64,000 bases of DNA from Halomicrococcus gelatinilyticus (lineage in GTDB: Archaea > Halobacteriota > Halobacteria > Halobacteriales > Haladaptataceae): contig CP100467.1 in NCBI GenBank assembly GCA_024227995.1, positions 294,866 to 358,865 of the forward strand. The letters are read 5' to 3'. Of the stretch, positions 17,158 to 26,025 are shown one piece after another; the first letter of the stretch is position 1, and the number at the start of each line of letters is the position of its first letter. The translations under genes and the position numbers were made by a program. Below the pieces are notes generated by a model. The model ran no database searches and was not told the DNA's origin. It worked only from the letters and a program-made list of their open reading frames with translations.

Positions 17158-19002
17158 CTACGGGGAGAGCGCGTCGAGGTTCCCCACCTGGACGTTCCAC
17201 AGGGTCGCGTAGGTGCCGCCCCGGTCGACGAGTTCCTCGTGGGTCCCCTCCTCGACGACGGCACCGTCTTCGAGGACCAGGATGCGGTCCGCGCCGCGGA
17301 CCGTCGAGAGGCGGTGCGCGACGACGAACGTCGTCCGGTCCCGGGTCAACTCGTCCAGCTTCTCCTGCAGCACCAGATCCGTCTCGTTGTCGACGTGGCT
17401 GGTCGCCTCGTCGAAGACGAGGATGGGCGGGTCGGCGACGATGGCGCGGGCGATGGCGACGCGCTGGCGCTGCCCACCGGAGAGTCTCGTGCCGTCCTCG
17501 CCGACCTCGGTGTCGTAGCCGTCCGGCAGGTCCGTGACGAACCGGTGGGCGCCGGCCTCCCTGGCGGCCGCCTCGACGCGGTCGTCGGACGCGTCGTCGG
17601 CCCCGTACGCGATGTTGTGGCGGACCGTCCCGTCGAACATGTGCGCGTCCTGGTCCACGTAACCGATGGCGTTCCTGAGACTCTCCAGGGAGACGTCGTC
17701 GACGTCCTGGCCGTCGACGGCGACGGTCCCCTCGTCGGCCCCGTAGAACCGCAGCAGGAGCTTGACGAGCGTCGACTTCCCCGCCCCCGTCGAGCCGACG
17801 ATACCGACGGTCTCTCCGGGCGCGACGGAGAAGTCGACGTCGTCGACGACCCGCCGGTCGCTGTCGGGGTAGCTGAACCCGACGTTCTCGAACGCGACGC
17901 TGCCGCCGTCGAGCTCCAGGTCGCGGTCCGCGTCGGTCTCGCGGCGTCCGTCGACGTTCGTGAGCCCCTCGATGCGCTTCGCGGACGCCTTCGCGGACTT
18001 GTACCCGCCGACGACGCCGCCGAGGTTCTTCAGCGGGAGCGCGATGCGTTCCATGTAGAAGAGGAACGGGACGAGTTCGCCGGCCGTCAGCGTCCCGGTG
18101 AAGACGAGCGGCGCGCCCTCGAGGACCCAGTACGTGCCGAGCGCGAGCGTCAGCAGCAACCAGGTGCCGGCGACCAGCCTGTTCGCTGGCTCCTGCCAGA
18201 CGGCCGTTCGCCGGCTGGCGAACCGCGCCCGGAAGAGGTCGCGCGAGGCCGCCTCGACGCGTTCGCACTCGTGGTCACGGGCCGCGAACGACTTGACGAC
18301 GTCCGTGCCGCTGACGCTCGTCTCCAGGCGGGCGTTCAACGCGCCGCGCTCCGTCCGGACCCTGTCCTCGAGCGGTTCCAGGCGCTTCGAGAACCAGACG
18401 TTGACGCCGGCGAGGATGGGCCCCGCGAGCAGTACGAACAGTGCGAGCTGCCAGTTGAGCACCGCCATGTAGACGAACGCGCTGGCGAGCGTGACGACGA
18501 TCCAGATGGTAGCCCCGACGAGGACGTTCAGGAAGGTGTCGAGCTGGTTCACGTCGTCGTTCAGGACGCTGATGACGTTCCCCGTCCGGCTCTCGTCGAA
18601 GACCCCGAGTTCGAACCGCTGGACGGCGTCGAACTCGTTCACCCGGACCGTGTGCAGGAACCGCTGCGTGAACACGCCGAAGCTGTACTCCTCGACGAAC
18701 GCGCCGAGGTTGGTGACCAGGTTCAGCGCGACCAGCAACACCGTGACGAACCCGAGCAGCGGCAGCGGTTCGGCGGGCACCCACGCCGACGGGACGAACG
18801 GGACCGCGAACGCCCGGTCGTTGAACAGCGCGTCGATGCCGAGCCCGATGAGGAAGACGTCCGCGTAGCTCAGGAAGTTCGAGACAGCACCCGCGACTGC
18901 GGCGACCACGAAGTAGTGGCCGTCCGACCGCCCGTACTTCCCGAGGAGCGCGAGCAGGGGATAGTCGCTCTCGGCCTTCTCGGCGATGGTCGCGTCCGTC
19001 AT
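17158..19002 (-). CDS. ABC exporter half-transporter (subunit 2)
   Basis: A 614-residue fusion of a six-helix membrane domain (residues about 30-320) and an ATPase domain. Walker A GSTGAGKST, Q-loop YVDQDAHMFDG, signature LSGGQRQR, Walker B ILVFDEATS with the D-loop SHVDNET and the switch histidine VVAHRLSTV are all canonical. It overlaps the upstream exporter gene by four bases, so the pair most likely forms a heterodimer. Substrate unknown (lipids, peptides or drugs are typical). Confidence 0.9.
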   Translation of the reverse strand: MTDATIAEKAESDYPLLALLGKYGRSDGHYFVVAAVAGAVSNFLSYADVFLIGLGIDALFNDRAFAVPFVPSAWVPAEPLPLLGFVTVLLVALNLVTNLGAFVEEYSFGVFTQRFLHTVRVNEFDAVQRFELGVFDESRTGNVISVLNDDVNQLDTFLNVLVGATIWIVVTLASAFVYMAVLNWQLALFVLLAGPILAGVNVWFSKRLEPLEDRVRTERGALNARLETSVSGTDVVKSFAARDHECERVEAASRDLFRARFASRRTAVWQEPANRLVAGTWLLLTLALGTYWVLEGAPLVFTGTLTAGELVPFLFYMERIALPLKNLGGVVGGYKSAKASAKRIEGLTNVDGRRETDADRDLELDGGSVAFENVGFSYPDSDRRVVDDVDFSVAPGETVGIVGSTGAGKSTLVKLLLRFYGADEGTVAVDGQDVDDVSLESLRNAIGYVDQDAHMFDGTVRHNIAYGADDASDDRVEAAAREAGAHRFVTDLPDGYDTEVGEDGTRLSGGQRQRVAIARAIVADPPILVFDEATSHVDNETDLVLQEKLDELTRDRTTFVVAHRLSTVRGADRILVLEDGAVVEEGTHEELVDRGGTYATLWNVQVGNLDALSP

Positions 19003-20855
19003 CCGCGCACCTCCTCGTACCGTTCCGCGACGCCGTCGCTTCCGGCGGCTACCTCGCCGGTCTGGATGCGCCAGAGTCGCGCGTAGGTCCCGTCCGCCGC
19101 GACGAGTTCGTCGTGGGTCCCCTCCTCGACGAGTCGCCCGTCGTCCATCACCAGGATGCGGTCGGCACCGCGGACCGTCGAGAGCCGGTGGGCGATGGCG
19201 AACACCGTCCGTTCGCCCGACATCGACAGCAGGCTCCGCTGGATGTCGACCTCCGTCCGGTTGTCGACGTGGCTGGTCGCCTCGTCGAAGACGAGGATGG
19301 GTGGGTCGGCGACGATGGCGCGGGCGATGGCGATGCGCTGGCGCTGTCCGCCCGAGAGGGTCGCGCCGCGTTCGCCGATCCCGGTGTCGTACCCCTTGTC
19401 CAGTTCGCGGACGAACTCGTGAGCGCCGGCGCGCTTCGCGGCCGCGACCACCTCCTCGCGGGTCGCGTCCGTCGCGTACGCGACGTTCTCAGCGACCGTG
19501 CCGTGAAAGAGGAAGGGGTCCTGGCTCACGTAGCCGACCTGTTCGCGCAGACTCTCCACGTCGACGGACGCGACGTCCTGGCCGTCGACGCGGACGGTCC
19601 CGGCGTCGGGATCGTAGAACCGGAAGAGCAGCTTCAGCAGCGTCGACTTCCCCGCGCCGGTCGACCCGACGACGCCGACGAACTCGCCGCCGTCGGTCGC
19701 GAAGGAGACGTCGCCGAGCGTCTCGCCTTCGCTCGCCTCGTACGAGAAGCTGACGTCGTCGTAGCGCACGCGTCCCTCCTCGACGACCAGGTCCGGGGCG
19801 TCGTCGGGTTCCGCGAGTCTGTCGTCGCTCCGGAGGACGTCGACGACGCGCCTGCTCGACGCCTGGGCGTTCTCGACCTTGTCGATGACGTCGACGGCGA
19901 GGCGCCGCGTCGGGTCGAGGAACGAGAACGTGTAGAGGATGAAGGTCAGGAGCGTGCCGGGACTCAGCTCCGCGGTGAAGACGGACGGCGGCCCCGCGAT
20001 GATCCAGTAGCCGCCGAGCGCGAACAGCCCCCAGATACCGACCGCGGCGATTATCCACGAGACGCGGTTGTAGATGGTCCGGAGGCGGACGCCCGCCCAC
20101 TTCGCGTCCCTGTACCCGGCGGACGCCGCCGCGACGCGCTCCCGTTCTGCGGGCTCGCGCGTGAACGCCTTCACCGTACTCAGCCCCTCGACGGCGTCAC
20201 GCAGGCGGACGTTCATCGTTCCCACGCTCTCGCGGATGGCGTCGTAGTGTGGCTCCAGCAGCGACGCGTACACCCGGCCGGTCGCCGCGAGAACGACGGG
20301 GAGCACCGCGACGACGACGGCCAGGTTCCGGTTCAGCAAGAGCATGAAGGCGAACGCGCTGACGACGCCGCCGCCGTAGCGGACGCCGTCGCGCGCTCCG
20401 TAGAAGAGGTCGCGGAGGTTGGTGACGTCGTCGTGCAGGACGCTCAGCACGTCGCCGCTATCGCGGGCGTCGTAGAAACGCATCGAGAGCGACGCGGCGG
20501 TGTCGTACGCCTCCGTCCGGATCTCGTGCAGCGTCCGGAGCGTGGCCTCCTCGTACACCAACTGGCCGTACCACTTCGCCGCGCTCTCCCCGACGATCGC
20601 CGCTCCGAGCACGCCGACGGTCAACAGGCCCTGTCCGGTCGTCGTCGACGGGATCCACGCCCCGGGGACCAGCGGCAGCGCGTACGCCCGGTCGTTCAGC
20701 AGGAGCGCGTCGAGCGCCACCCCGATGAACAGCGCCGGAACGCGCTGCAGGAAGAGTGCCAGCAGGAGGAGACCGAGTCCTCCCGCGAACGCTCCCCACC
20801 GCGGTCTTGCGAACCTCTCCAGTACGTAGCGGATGGGCGTCTGCGTCTCGCTCAT
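18999..20855 (-). CDS. ABC exporter half-transporter (subunit 1)
   Basis: A 618-residue paralogue of the following gene with the same membrane-plus-ATPase layout: Walker A GSTGAGKST, Q-loop YVSQDPFLFHG, LSGGQRQR, ILVFDEATS and AIAHRLSTV. Both subunits look catalytically complete, unlike many heterodimeric exporters with one dead site. I choose the ATG at 20855 (MSETQTPIRY); the frame is open further upstream but the extra residues are Arg-rich and not membrane-protein-like. Confidence 0.9.
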   Translation of the reverse strand: MSETQTPIRYVLERFARPRWGAFAGGLGLLLLALFLQRVPALFIGVALDALLLNDRAYALPLVPGAWIPSTTTGQGLLTVGVLGAAIVGESAAKWYGQLVYEEATLRTLHEIRTEAYDTAASLSMRFYDARDSGDVLSVLHDDVTNLRDLFYGARDGVRYGGGVVSAFAFMLLLNRNLAVVVAVLPVVLAATGRVYASLLEPHYDAIRESVGTMNVRLRDAVEGLSTVKAFTREPAERERVAAASAGYRDAKWAGVRLRTIYNRVSWIIAAVGIWGLFALGGYWIIAGPPSVFTAELSPGTLLTFILYTFSFLDPTRRLAVDVIDKVENAQASSRRVVDVLRSDDRLAEPDDAPDLVVEEGRVRYDDVSFSYEASEGETLGDVSFATDGGEFVGVVGSTGAGKSTLLKLLFRFYDPDAGTVRVDGQDVASVDVESLREQVGYVSQDPFLFHGTVAENVAYATDATREEVVAAAKRAGAHEFVRELDKGYDTGIGERGATLSGGQRQRIAIARAIVADPPILVFDEATSHVDNRTEVDIQRSLLSMSGERTVFAIAHRLSTVRGADRILVMDDGRLVEEGTHDELVAADGTYARLWRIQTGEVAAGSDGVAERYEEVRG

Positions 20856-21287
20856 GGATGGTGCTACGGCTTCGAAGAGAGCGGGCGACCGTTCCCGACG
20901 ATTCTCGCGTCGTTCCCGTGCTCCCGGCGACGCCCGCTCGTGGCCCTTCGTGTCCCGTTTCGCGCTCTCGATTTCATACACTCTGGCCGGAGCGGGAGCC
21001 GAATAAGTGTTAGCAGCAACGGATTTGTGTTGGGTTTCTAATACGTGTCTGCGGGCGAGCGTCACGTCGGTCGTCGCCGGAGGCATCCACGCCTGTACGG
21101 CGATTCCTTTCCGTACGGCGTCGTTCGCACGCGGTGGTCGACCGCCGTCGGGCGTCCTCGGACGACTGCCGACCAGTCCCCGGACCTGCAACCGGCAGGA
21201 ACTCGTCGGAACCGATGGGGGAGGCCCGACGCGCGATACTCCGGAAAGGCGTTAGAATTATTTACCCGCCTGTGGTCGTACCGACCG
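20856..21287. other. Intergenic region between ABC exporter and HTH gene
   Basis: No gene seen. AGAATTATTTAC at 21254-21265 is centred 27-28 bases before the ATG at 21288 and is the likely promoter of the HTH gene. The exporter promoter may be the minus-strand CTTATTC near 21003-21009, leaving a leader of about 120 bases. Confidence 0.4.
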
Positions 21288-21710
21288 ATGGGCCGACTCG
21301 AGGACGTCACTGTCGAGGAACTCCAGGACGCGCTCGACGACGTCGAGGGGAAGAAGCCGACGCAGCGACTCCTGGCTGCCATCGCGTACAAGCACGGCGT
21401 CTCCCAGACCGAACTCGCCGAGTGGCACGGCGTCCAGCGGAAGACGATCTACAACTGGTTGACGCGACTCGAAGCGCAGCCGATCGACCAGGCGGTCCGG
21501 GACGAGGCCCGGAGTGGCCGGCCCCGGAAACTCGCACCCGACCAGCAGGCCCGCGTGGAAGCGGTACTGGCGGACCCCCCGGCGGACGCCGGCTACGACG
21601 CGTCGGCGTGGACGCCGGAACTCGTTCGCCGGTACCTCCGGGAGACCTTCGACGTCGAGTACTCGCGGCCGAGCTGTCGGCGGCTGCTGAACGAGGCTGG
21701 GGTCGACTGA
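21288..21710 (+). CDS. IS630-type helix-turn-helix protein (transposase N-terminal half, orphan)
   Basis: A 140-residue protein matching the DNA-binding half of IS630-family transposases: HTH at AYKHGVSQTELAEWHGVQRKTIYNWLTRLE (residues about 33-62), an RSGRPRKL linker and a second winged-helix-like part (TPELVRRYLRETFDVEYSRPSCRRLLNEAG). The protein stops right after this domain, and no DDE catalytic region is recognisable in the next 350 bases. It is either the remains of an insertion sequence or a domesticated regulator. It has an intact leaderless-type promoter. Confidence 0.75.
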   Translation: MGRLEDVTVEELQDALDDVEGKKPTQRLLAAIAYKHGVSQTELAEWHGVQRKTIYNWLTRLEAQPIDQAVRDEARSGRPRKLAPDQQARVEAVLADPPADAGYDASAWTPELVRRYLRETFDVEYSRPSCRRLLNEAGVD

Positions 21711-22065
21711 CCAGGATGCGTGGAAGTGCCGTCGAGGCCGGGGTCGCGGCTCGTCCTGTACTCCGCGAGTCGACGGGCCGTGACGGGGATGCACGCCACT
21801 GCAGTCGCTGGTCGTTCGTGCACGGACGTCCGGTACAGCACGGCGCAGAAGTGCACGCCCGCTGTGGGGGCACGCCATCCGGGAACGGTTCGCCGATCGG
21901 AACGGGCGTTCGTCCGAGAGTCGAGTAACGACATCTGGACACTGTCCGCCGACCGGCCGGAGCGCCAGTTTCGTCGCGCGAGGTGCGAGGAGTTCCCACC
22001 GCACCACCGGCAACCGTTTCGAGGCGCTTCGAGCGACGTCGTCGCTGAGGGGGTGTCGACGATGT
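21711..22065. other. Intergenic region after the HTH gene
   Basis: No gene seen. No recognisable DDE transposase remnant or terminal inverted repeat. The convergent MtrH-like gene ends at its right edge. Confidence 0.4.
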
Positions 22066-22986
22066 TCAGCTGTCGCCTTTCCGGAAGATGCTGAACAGCG
22101 GGTGGTCGCTCGACGGCCGCCGGCGCTCGCCCATCTGCGCACCGTACCCGACGTAGGCGTCGGCCATCGACACCACCTCGTACATCTCGGGGGCGCTGTG
22201 AATCGTCCCGTAGAGGTTGAAATCCGCGCCCATGAAGATGATCGAGGCGTTCGCGACGGCCTGGCGAAGCTGTCGCGAGTCGCCGCTCATCGGGTCGGCC
22301 ATCTCCCAGCGAACCACCTCGTTGTGGGGCGAACAGCCGGCCGGGATGCCGTAGCGGTCCTTGATCTCGTAGATCGCCTTGGCGGCGAACCCTGCGTCGG
22401 GGATGTCGATGACCGCGGGGTCCACCATCGCGTTCTCGATGCCGGCCTCCTCGGCGACCTCCAGGTTCTTCTCGAGTGCGTCGAACCGCCCCTGCAGCGT
22501 GAGGTTCTGCGTGTCGATGCTGAGGAGCACGGCCGTCTCGATACCCGCGTTCTGTATCGCTTCGATCTCGATCTCGACCTCCTTCGTCGAGGACTCGATC
22601 GAGTTGTAGATCACCCGGTCCTGGATGCCGATCTCGCCGACGTGTTTCGCTGCCTCGGACCTGATCGTCGGCGTCGGTCCGTCCATGAACATCGGGAGGT
22701 CCGTCTCCTCGGCGACGAAGTCGACGTGCTTCTTGAGCGCCTGGGGACTGTCGCCGATGACGTCGAGAATCGCCGGGTTGCCCGTCCGCTCGGAGAGTCG
22801 CTCGACCTCCCGGATCGCTTCCCTGGCGGCTTCCTCGTCGAACTCGCCGGTCTGGGGGTCGTCGAGGATCGAATCTCCCTTGTAGAAGATGCTGCCGACC
22901 ATCGCCGTCGGGTGTTCTCCGGGCTGGCCCCCGAGCGTGACGCCACCGATCTCGAATACCTCCTGTTCCTCGTCAAACGTGAACAT
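22066..22986 (-). CDS. MtrH-family pterin methyltransferase
   Basis: A 306-residue TIM-barrel protein of the family that includes subunit H of tetrahydromethanopterin S-methyltransferase and the MtgA-type methylcorrinoid:tetrahydrofolate methyltransferases. Family stretches are visible: GGVTLGGQPGEHPTAMVGSI at the N terminus, GNPAILDVIGDSP, LPMFMDGPTPTIR, VIYNSIESS, MVDPAVIDIPDAG and IPAGCSPHNEVVRW. It likely moves a methyl group between the corrinoid protein encoded nearby and a folate or pterin carrier. The start is ATG 22986; AGATATAAAG at 23011-23020 is about 29 bases upstream. Haloarchaea lack the rest of the methanogen Mtr complex and none of it is encoded here. Confidence 0.85.
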   Translation of the reverse strand: MFTFDEEQEVFEIGGVTLGGQPGEHPTAMVGSIFYKGDSILDDPQTGEFDEEAAREAIREVERLSERTGNPAILDVIGDSPQALKKHVDFVAEETDLPMFMDGPTPTIRSEAAKHVGEIGIQDRVIYNSIESSTKEVEIEIEAIQNAGIETAVLLSIDTQNLTLQGRFDALEKNLEVAEEAGIENAMVDPAVIDIPDAGFAAKAIYEIKDRYGIPAGCSPHNEVVRWEMADPMSGDSRQLRQAVANASIIFMGADFNLYGTIHSAPEMYEVVSMADAYVGYGAQMGERRRPSSDHPLFSIFRKGDS

Positions 22987-23010
22987 CACACACAGTGTCG
23001 GTCACGACGG

Positions 23011-23020
23011 CTTTATATCT
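23011..23020 (-). promoter_or_regulatory. TATA-like box of the MtrH-family gene
   Basis: AGATATAAAG on the minus strand, centred about 29 bases before ATG 22986, predicting a leaderless transcript separate from the DUF1638 gene. Confidence 0.5.
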
Positions 23021-23043
23021 TCTCATCGCTCAACCCGCCGTAT

Positions 23044-23850
23044 TTAGCTGACCACGGGTGTCCCGGGCGGGTATCTCTCGCCGCGTCCCGACTCGACCTC
23101 GTCCGGGTCGGACGAGAGGAGCGCCCCGAGCGCAGCGTCGTCGGCGTCGGTGACGGTGAGTTCGACCTCGTGTCCGTCGCCGTGATCTCGCGACAGTCGT
23201 TCGAGGAACGCCCGGAACCGTTCGGCGTACTCGTGGTGGAGCGGATAGAGGTCGCCGGTGTCGAGCAGCGTGACGGTGTCGTAGTACTGGACGATGCGGT
23301 GGACGAAGCGGCCGACCTGGTCGCCGGTCACCCGTTCCTGGGCGTCGAGTGCCCGTTCGTATAGCTTCCCCTCGTTCCACGTGAACCGCAGGTCGTCGTG
23401 CGACGATTCGGCGCGTCCGAACCGGTCGACCAGGTCGCGTTCTCCGCCGACGTAGGCGCAGTGGAGCTTGTAACTGTCGACGGCGCAGTCGATCCAGCCC
23501 CGCGAGAGGTAGTACGTTCCGAACTCCTTCCGTTCGCTGCCGACGCCCGACCCGGACTCCGGGAGGAACGTCGAGAGACAGTCCGCCGACCGGGCGACCA
23601 CGAGGGGTGCGTGCCCGGAGCGGAGGCCGGTGAGGTTCTCGCCGTCGTCGGCGTACGCCACCACGATCCGGTCGAGCGAGGGGTCGTCGACGGCCTCGAT
23701 TCGCCGTTGCAGGACGCGCGACACCGCCGTCTCGTCCGGGACGTTCACCGGGAACTCGTGGCGGTCCGGCGGCACGTACCGGACCGTCGCCTCCGGGGCG
23801 TGCCGTTCGATCACGTTGTAGAGCGCTTCGCACGCGACGACGCCGATCAC
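23044..23850 (-). CDS. DUF1638 protein associated with corrinoid methyltransferases
   Basis: A 268-residue protein with the DUF1638 pattern: IGVVACEALYN at the N terminus, a GVVACEAL-type cysteine, YADDGENLTGL, ADCLSTFLPE, GTYYLSRGWIDC and YYDTVTLLDTGDL. DUF1638 proteins are regularly encoded next to methylamine and quaternary-amine corrinoid methyltransferases in archaea and bacteria; their activity is unknown. Here it lies between the MtrH-like and activase genes. The start is GTG 23850, with GTTTAAGTTG at 23871-23880 as the probable box, 26 bases upstream. Confidence 0.82.
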   Translation of the reverse strand: MIGVVACEALYNVIERHAPEATVRYVPPDRHEFPVNVPDETAVSRVLQRRIEAVDDPSLDRIVVAYADDGENLTGLRSGHAPLVVARSADCLSTFLPESGSGVGSERKEFGTYYLSRGWIDCAVDSYKLHCAYVGGERDLVDRFGRAESSHDDLRFTWNEGKLYERALDAQERVTGDQVGRFVHRIVQYYDTVTLLDTGDLYPLHHEYAERFRAFLERLSRDHGDGHEVELTVTDADDAALGALLSSDPDEVESGRGERYPPGTPVVS

Positions 23851-23991
23851 GGTCGACCTTCGACGGTGCCCAACTTAAACGAACGGCATCGGACGGGACC
23901 ACTGCGCCCCGAGCGCCTTTCGTCGTTGCGTTCGGAGTTGCCGTCCCGCGGACGTCTCTCGCCCACGGGACGTCCACCACGGTCGGCGTCG

Positions 23992-25935
23992 TCAGTCGTC
24001 CATCGTCCTGACGTCGTCGACCGAGCGAAGCGTCTCGATCCGTTCCCTGACGTGGGGATAGGCGTCGAAGTCCTGGTGGGGTAGGTACATCGACTCCAGG
24101 AACTTGTCCCGGAAGACGTCGGTGCCGGCGATCTCGTAGTACTCGATCTCGTCGACGATGCGTTCGGCATCCGCGCGGCGCTCGCCGTCCAGGAGGGCGA
24201 GTTTCGCCCCGATGCCGGCGGCGTTGCCCAGCGATTCCACCCTGTCGAGTTCGACGTCCGGGAACAGGCCCATCGTCATCGCCGATTCGGGGTCGATGTA
24301 GTTGCCGAAACCGCCGGCGAGGACGACGCGGTCGACCTGCTCGATTTCGAGTTCGTCCACGAGAACGAGTGTCCCCGCCTGGATGGCCGCCTTGGCCATC
24401 TGGATCTCCCGGAGGTCGTTCTGCGTCAACACGACGTCGCCCGCGACGGCCGTCTCCTCGTCGAAGGCGAGGACGTACTCGACGACGTCGTCGTCGTTGC
24501 GACGGACGCGCCGGTGATCCATCACCTCCTCTCTGAACTGTCCCCGGCGGTCGACCAGGCCGGCCTCGAACAGGGCCGCGAGAGCGTCGATCACCCCCGA
24601 CCCGCAGATCCCGTTCGGGGCGGCGTCGCCGATGGTTCCGAGCGTCGGCTCCCGGGTGTCGAGGTCGACGTCGACCTGGTCGATTGCGCCCTGCTGTGCG
24701 CGGAGTCCGTGGGTGATCTCGGCACCTTCGAGGGCCGGGCCTGCAGGGGCGGAGGTCACCCACATCTTCTCGCCGTTACCGACCGATATCTCGCCGTTCG
24801 TCCCGATGTCGATACACACCGTCGTCTCGTCCTCCTCGTGGTGGCCGGACACGAGCAGTACCGACACCTTGTCGGGGCCGACCCAGCCGCCACTTATCGG
24901 GAGCCAGTAGCAGTAGCCGCCGTCGTGGATGTCGACGTCGAGGTCGCGCGCCTTGACCGCGACGGGCGCGTGGTTGGCGGCGACGTAGGGCGACCCCGCC
25001 ACGTAGGACGGCTCGATACCCAAAAAGAGGTGGTGCATCGCGGTGTTCCCGACGAAGACGGCCTCGAAGATCTCGTCCCTGCCGACGCCTGCCTCGGCGG
25101 TCACCTCCTCGATGCACTCGTTCACTCCGTCCCGGATCGCGCCCTGCAACTCGTCGCGGCCGTCCTCGTTGCGCCGGGTGTACCGGACCCGGGTCATGAT
25201 GTCGCCGCCGAACGTGGTCTGGGGGTTCAGTTGCGAACTCACGGCCTCGGTCTCGCCCGTTCGGAGGTCGACGAGGTACGTCGCGAGCGTGGTGGTCCCG
25301 ACGTCGATCGCCAGGCCGTACGCCGTCTCCTCCAGGCCGGGCGTTACGTCGATGACCTCCTGGTCGTCGTACACCGTGACAGTCACGTCGAGCGCGTCCT
25401 CGTCCTCGACCTCGCCCGCCCGCAGGTCGTTCGGGAGGCTGCGGTGGGTCAGGTGGTCGAACTCCTCGACCGTGAGGTCGTACGTGGCGTCGAGTCCCTG
25501 GCGGACGCGCTCGCGGTCGGCAACGTTGTCCTCGAGCGTCGGCGCGGACAGTTCGACGTGGTATCGCTTCACAGCGGGGTCGAGGTCGACCGCCATCTCG
25601 CGGCCTTCCGTGAGCACGATGCCGCCCGTGTTCTGCGTGGAGCTGGGAACCGTCGACCGGACCGGTCCGCACTCCACCTCGGCTCGACAGGAGAGGCGAT
25701 AGCCGTCGGCGAGCTGGTCGGCGGAGAGGACGAACTCGTCGGCGTCGCTGCGGTCGGAGAGGCACTCCTCGCCGTCGTCGACGATCATCTTGCAGGTGCC
25801 ACACATCCCCTGGCCCCCACACAGCGCTTCGACGCTGATCCCGGCGGCCTCGGCCGCGTCGAGTAGCGTCGTCCCCTCCGAGACCGAGATCTGCTCGTCC
25901 ATCGGGGAGAAGTCGACCGCTGGCTCGTCGCTCAT
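23992..25935 (-). CDS. Reductive activase of corrinoid proteins (RACo/RamA-like, DUF4445)
   Basis: A 647-residue ATP-dependent activator that re-reduces inactive Co(II) corrinoid to Co(I). The N-terminal [2Fe-2S] ferredoxin domain shows C39-x5-C45-x2-C48 with C83. The central and C-terminal parts are an ASKHA ATPase-like domain: LAIDVGTTTLATYLVDL, QTTFGGDIMTRV, FVGNTAMHHLFLG, VCIDIGTNGEI, GICGSGVIDALAALFEAG and VLAGGFGNYIDPESA. This matches RACo and related DUF4445 activases. It is 90 bases downstream of the corrinoid protein gene and has its own AT-rich box (CAATAACTTTTTGC at 25961-25974). Confidence 0.92.
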   Translation of the reverse strand: MSDEPAVDFSPMDEQISVSEGTTLLDAAEAAGISVEALCGGQGMCGTCKMIVDDGEECLSDRSDADEFVLSADQLADGYRLSCRAEVECGPVRSTVPSSTQNTGGIVLTEGREMAVDLDPAVKRYHVELSAPTLEDNVADRERVRQGLDATYDLTVEEFDHLTHRSLPNDLRAGEVEDEDALDVTVTVYDDQEVIDVTPGLEETAYGLAIDVGTTTLATYLVDLRTGETEAVSSQLNPQTTFGGDIMTRVRYTRRNEDGRDELQGAIRDGVNECIEEVTAEAGVGRDEIFEAVFVGNTAMHHLFLGIEPSYVAGSPYVAANHAPVAVKARDLDVDIHDGGYCYWLPISGGWVGPDKVSVLLVSGHHEEDETTVCIDIGTNGEISVGNGEKMWVTSAPAGPALEGAEITHGLRAQQGAIDQVDVDLDTREPTLGTIGDAAPNGICGSGVIDALAALFEAGLVDRRGQFREEVMDHRRVRRNDDDVVEYVLAFDEETAVAGDVVLTQNDLREIQMAKAAIQAGTLVLVDELEIEQVDRVVLAGGFGNYIDPESAMTMGLFPDVELDRVESLGNAAGIGAKLALLDGERRADAERIVDEIEYYEIAGTDVFRDKFLESMYLPHQDFDAYPHVRERIETLRSVDDVRTMDD

Positions 25936-26025
25936 ACGTACAGTTGGTCCATGCCTCCGTGCAAAAAGTTATTGCGTGACACGGTGCCGTTGCGAGAACG
26001 CCTTCTCAACCGGTCCGTGACGCCG

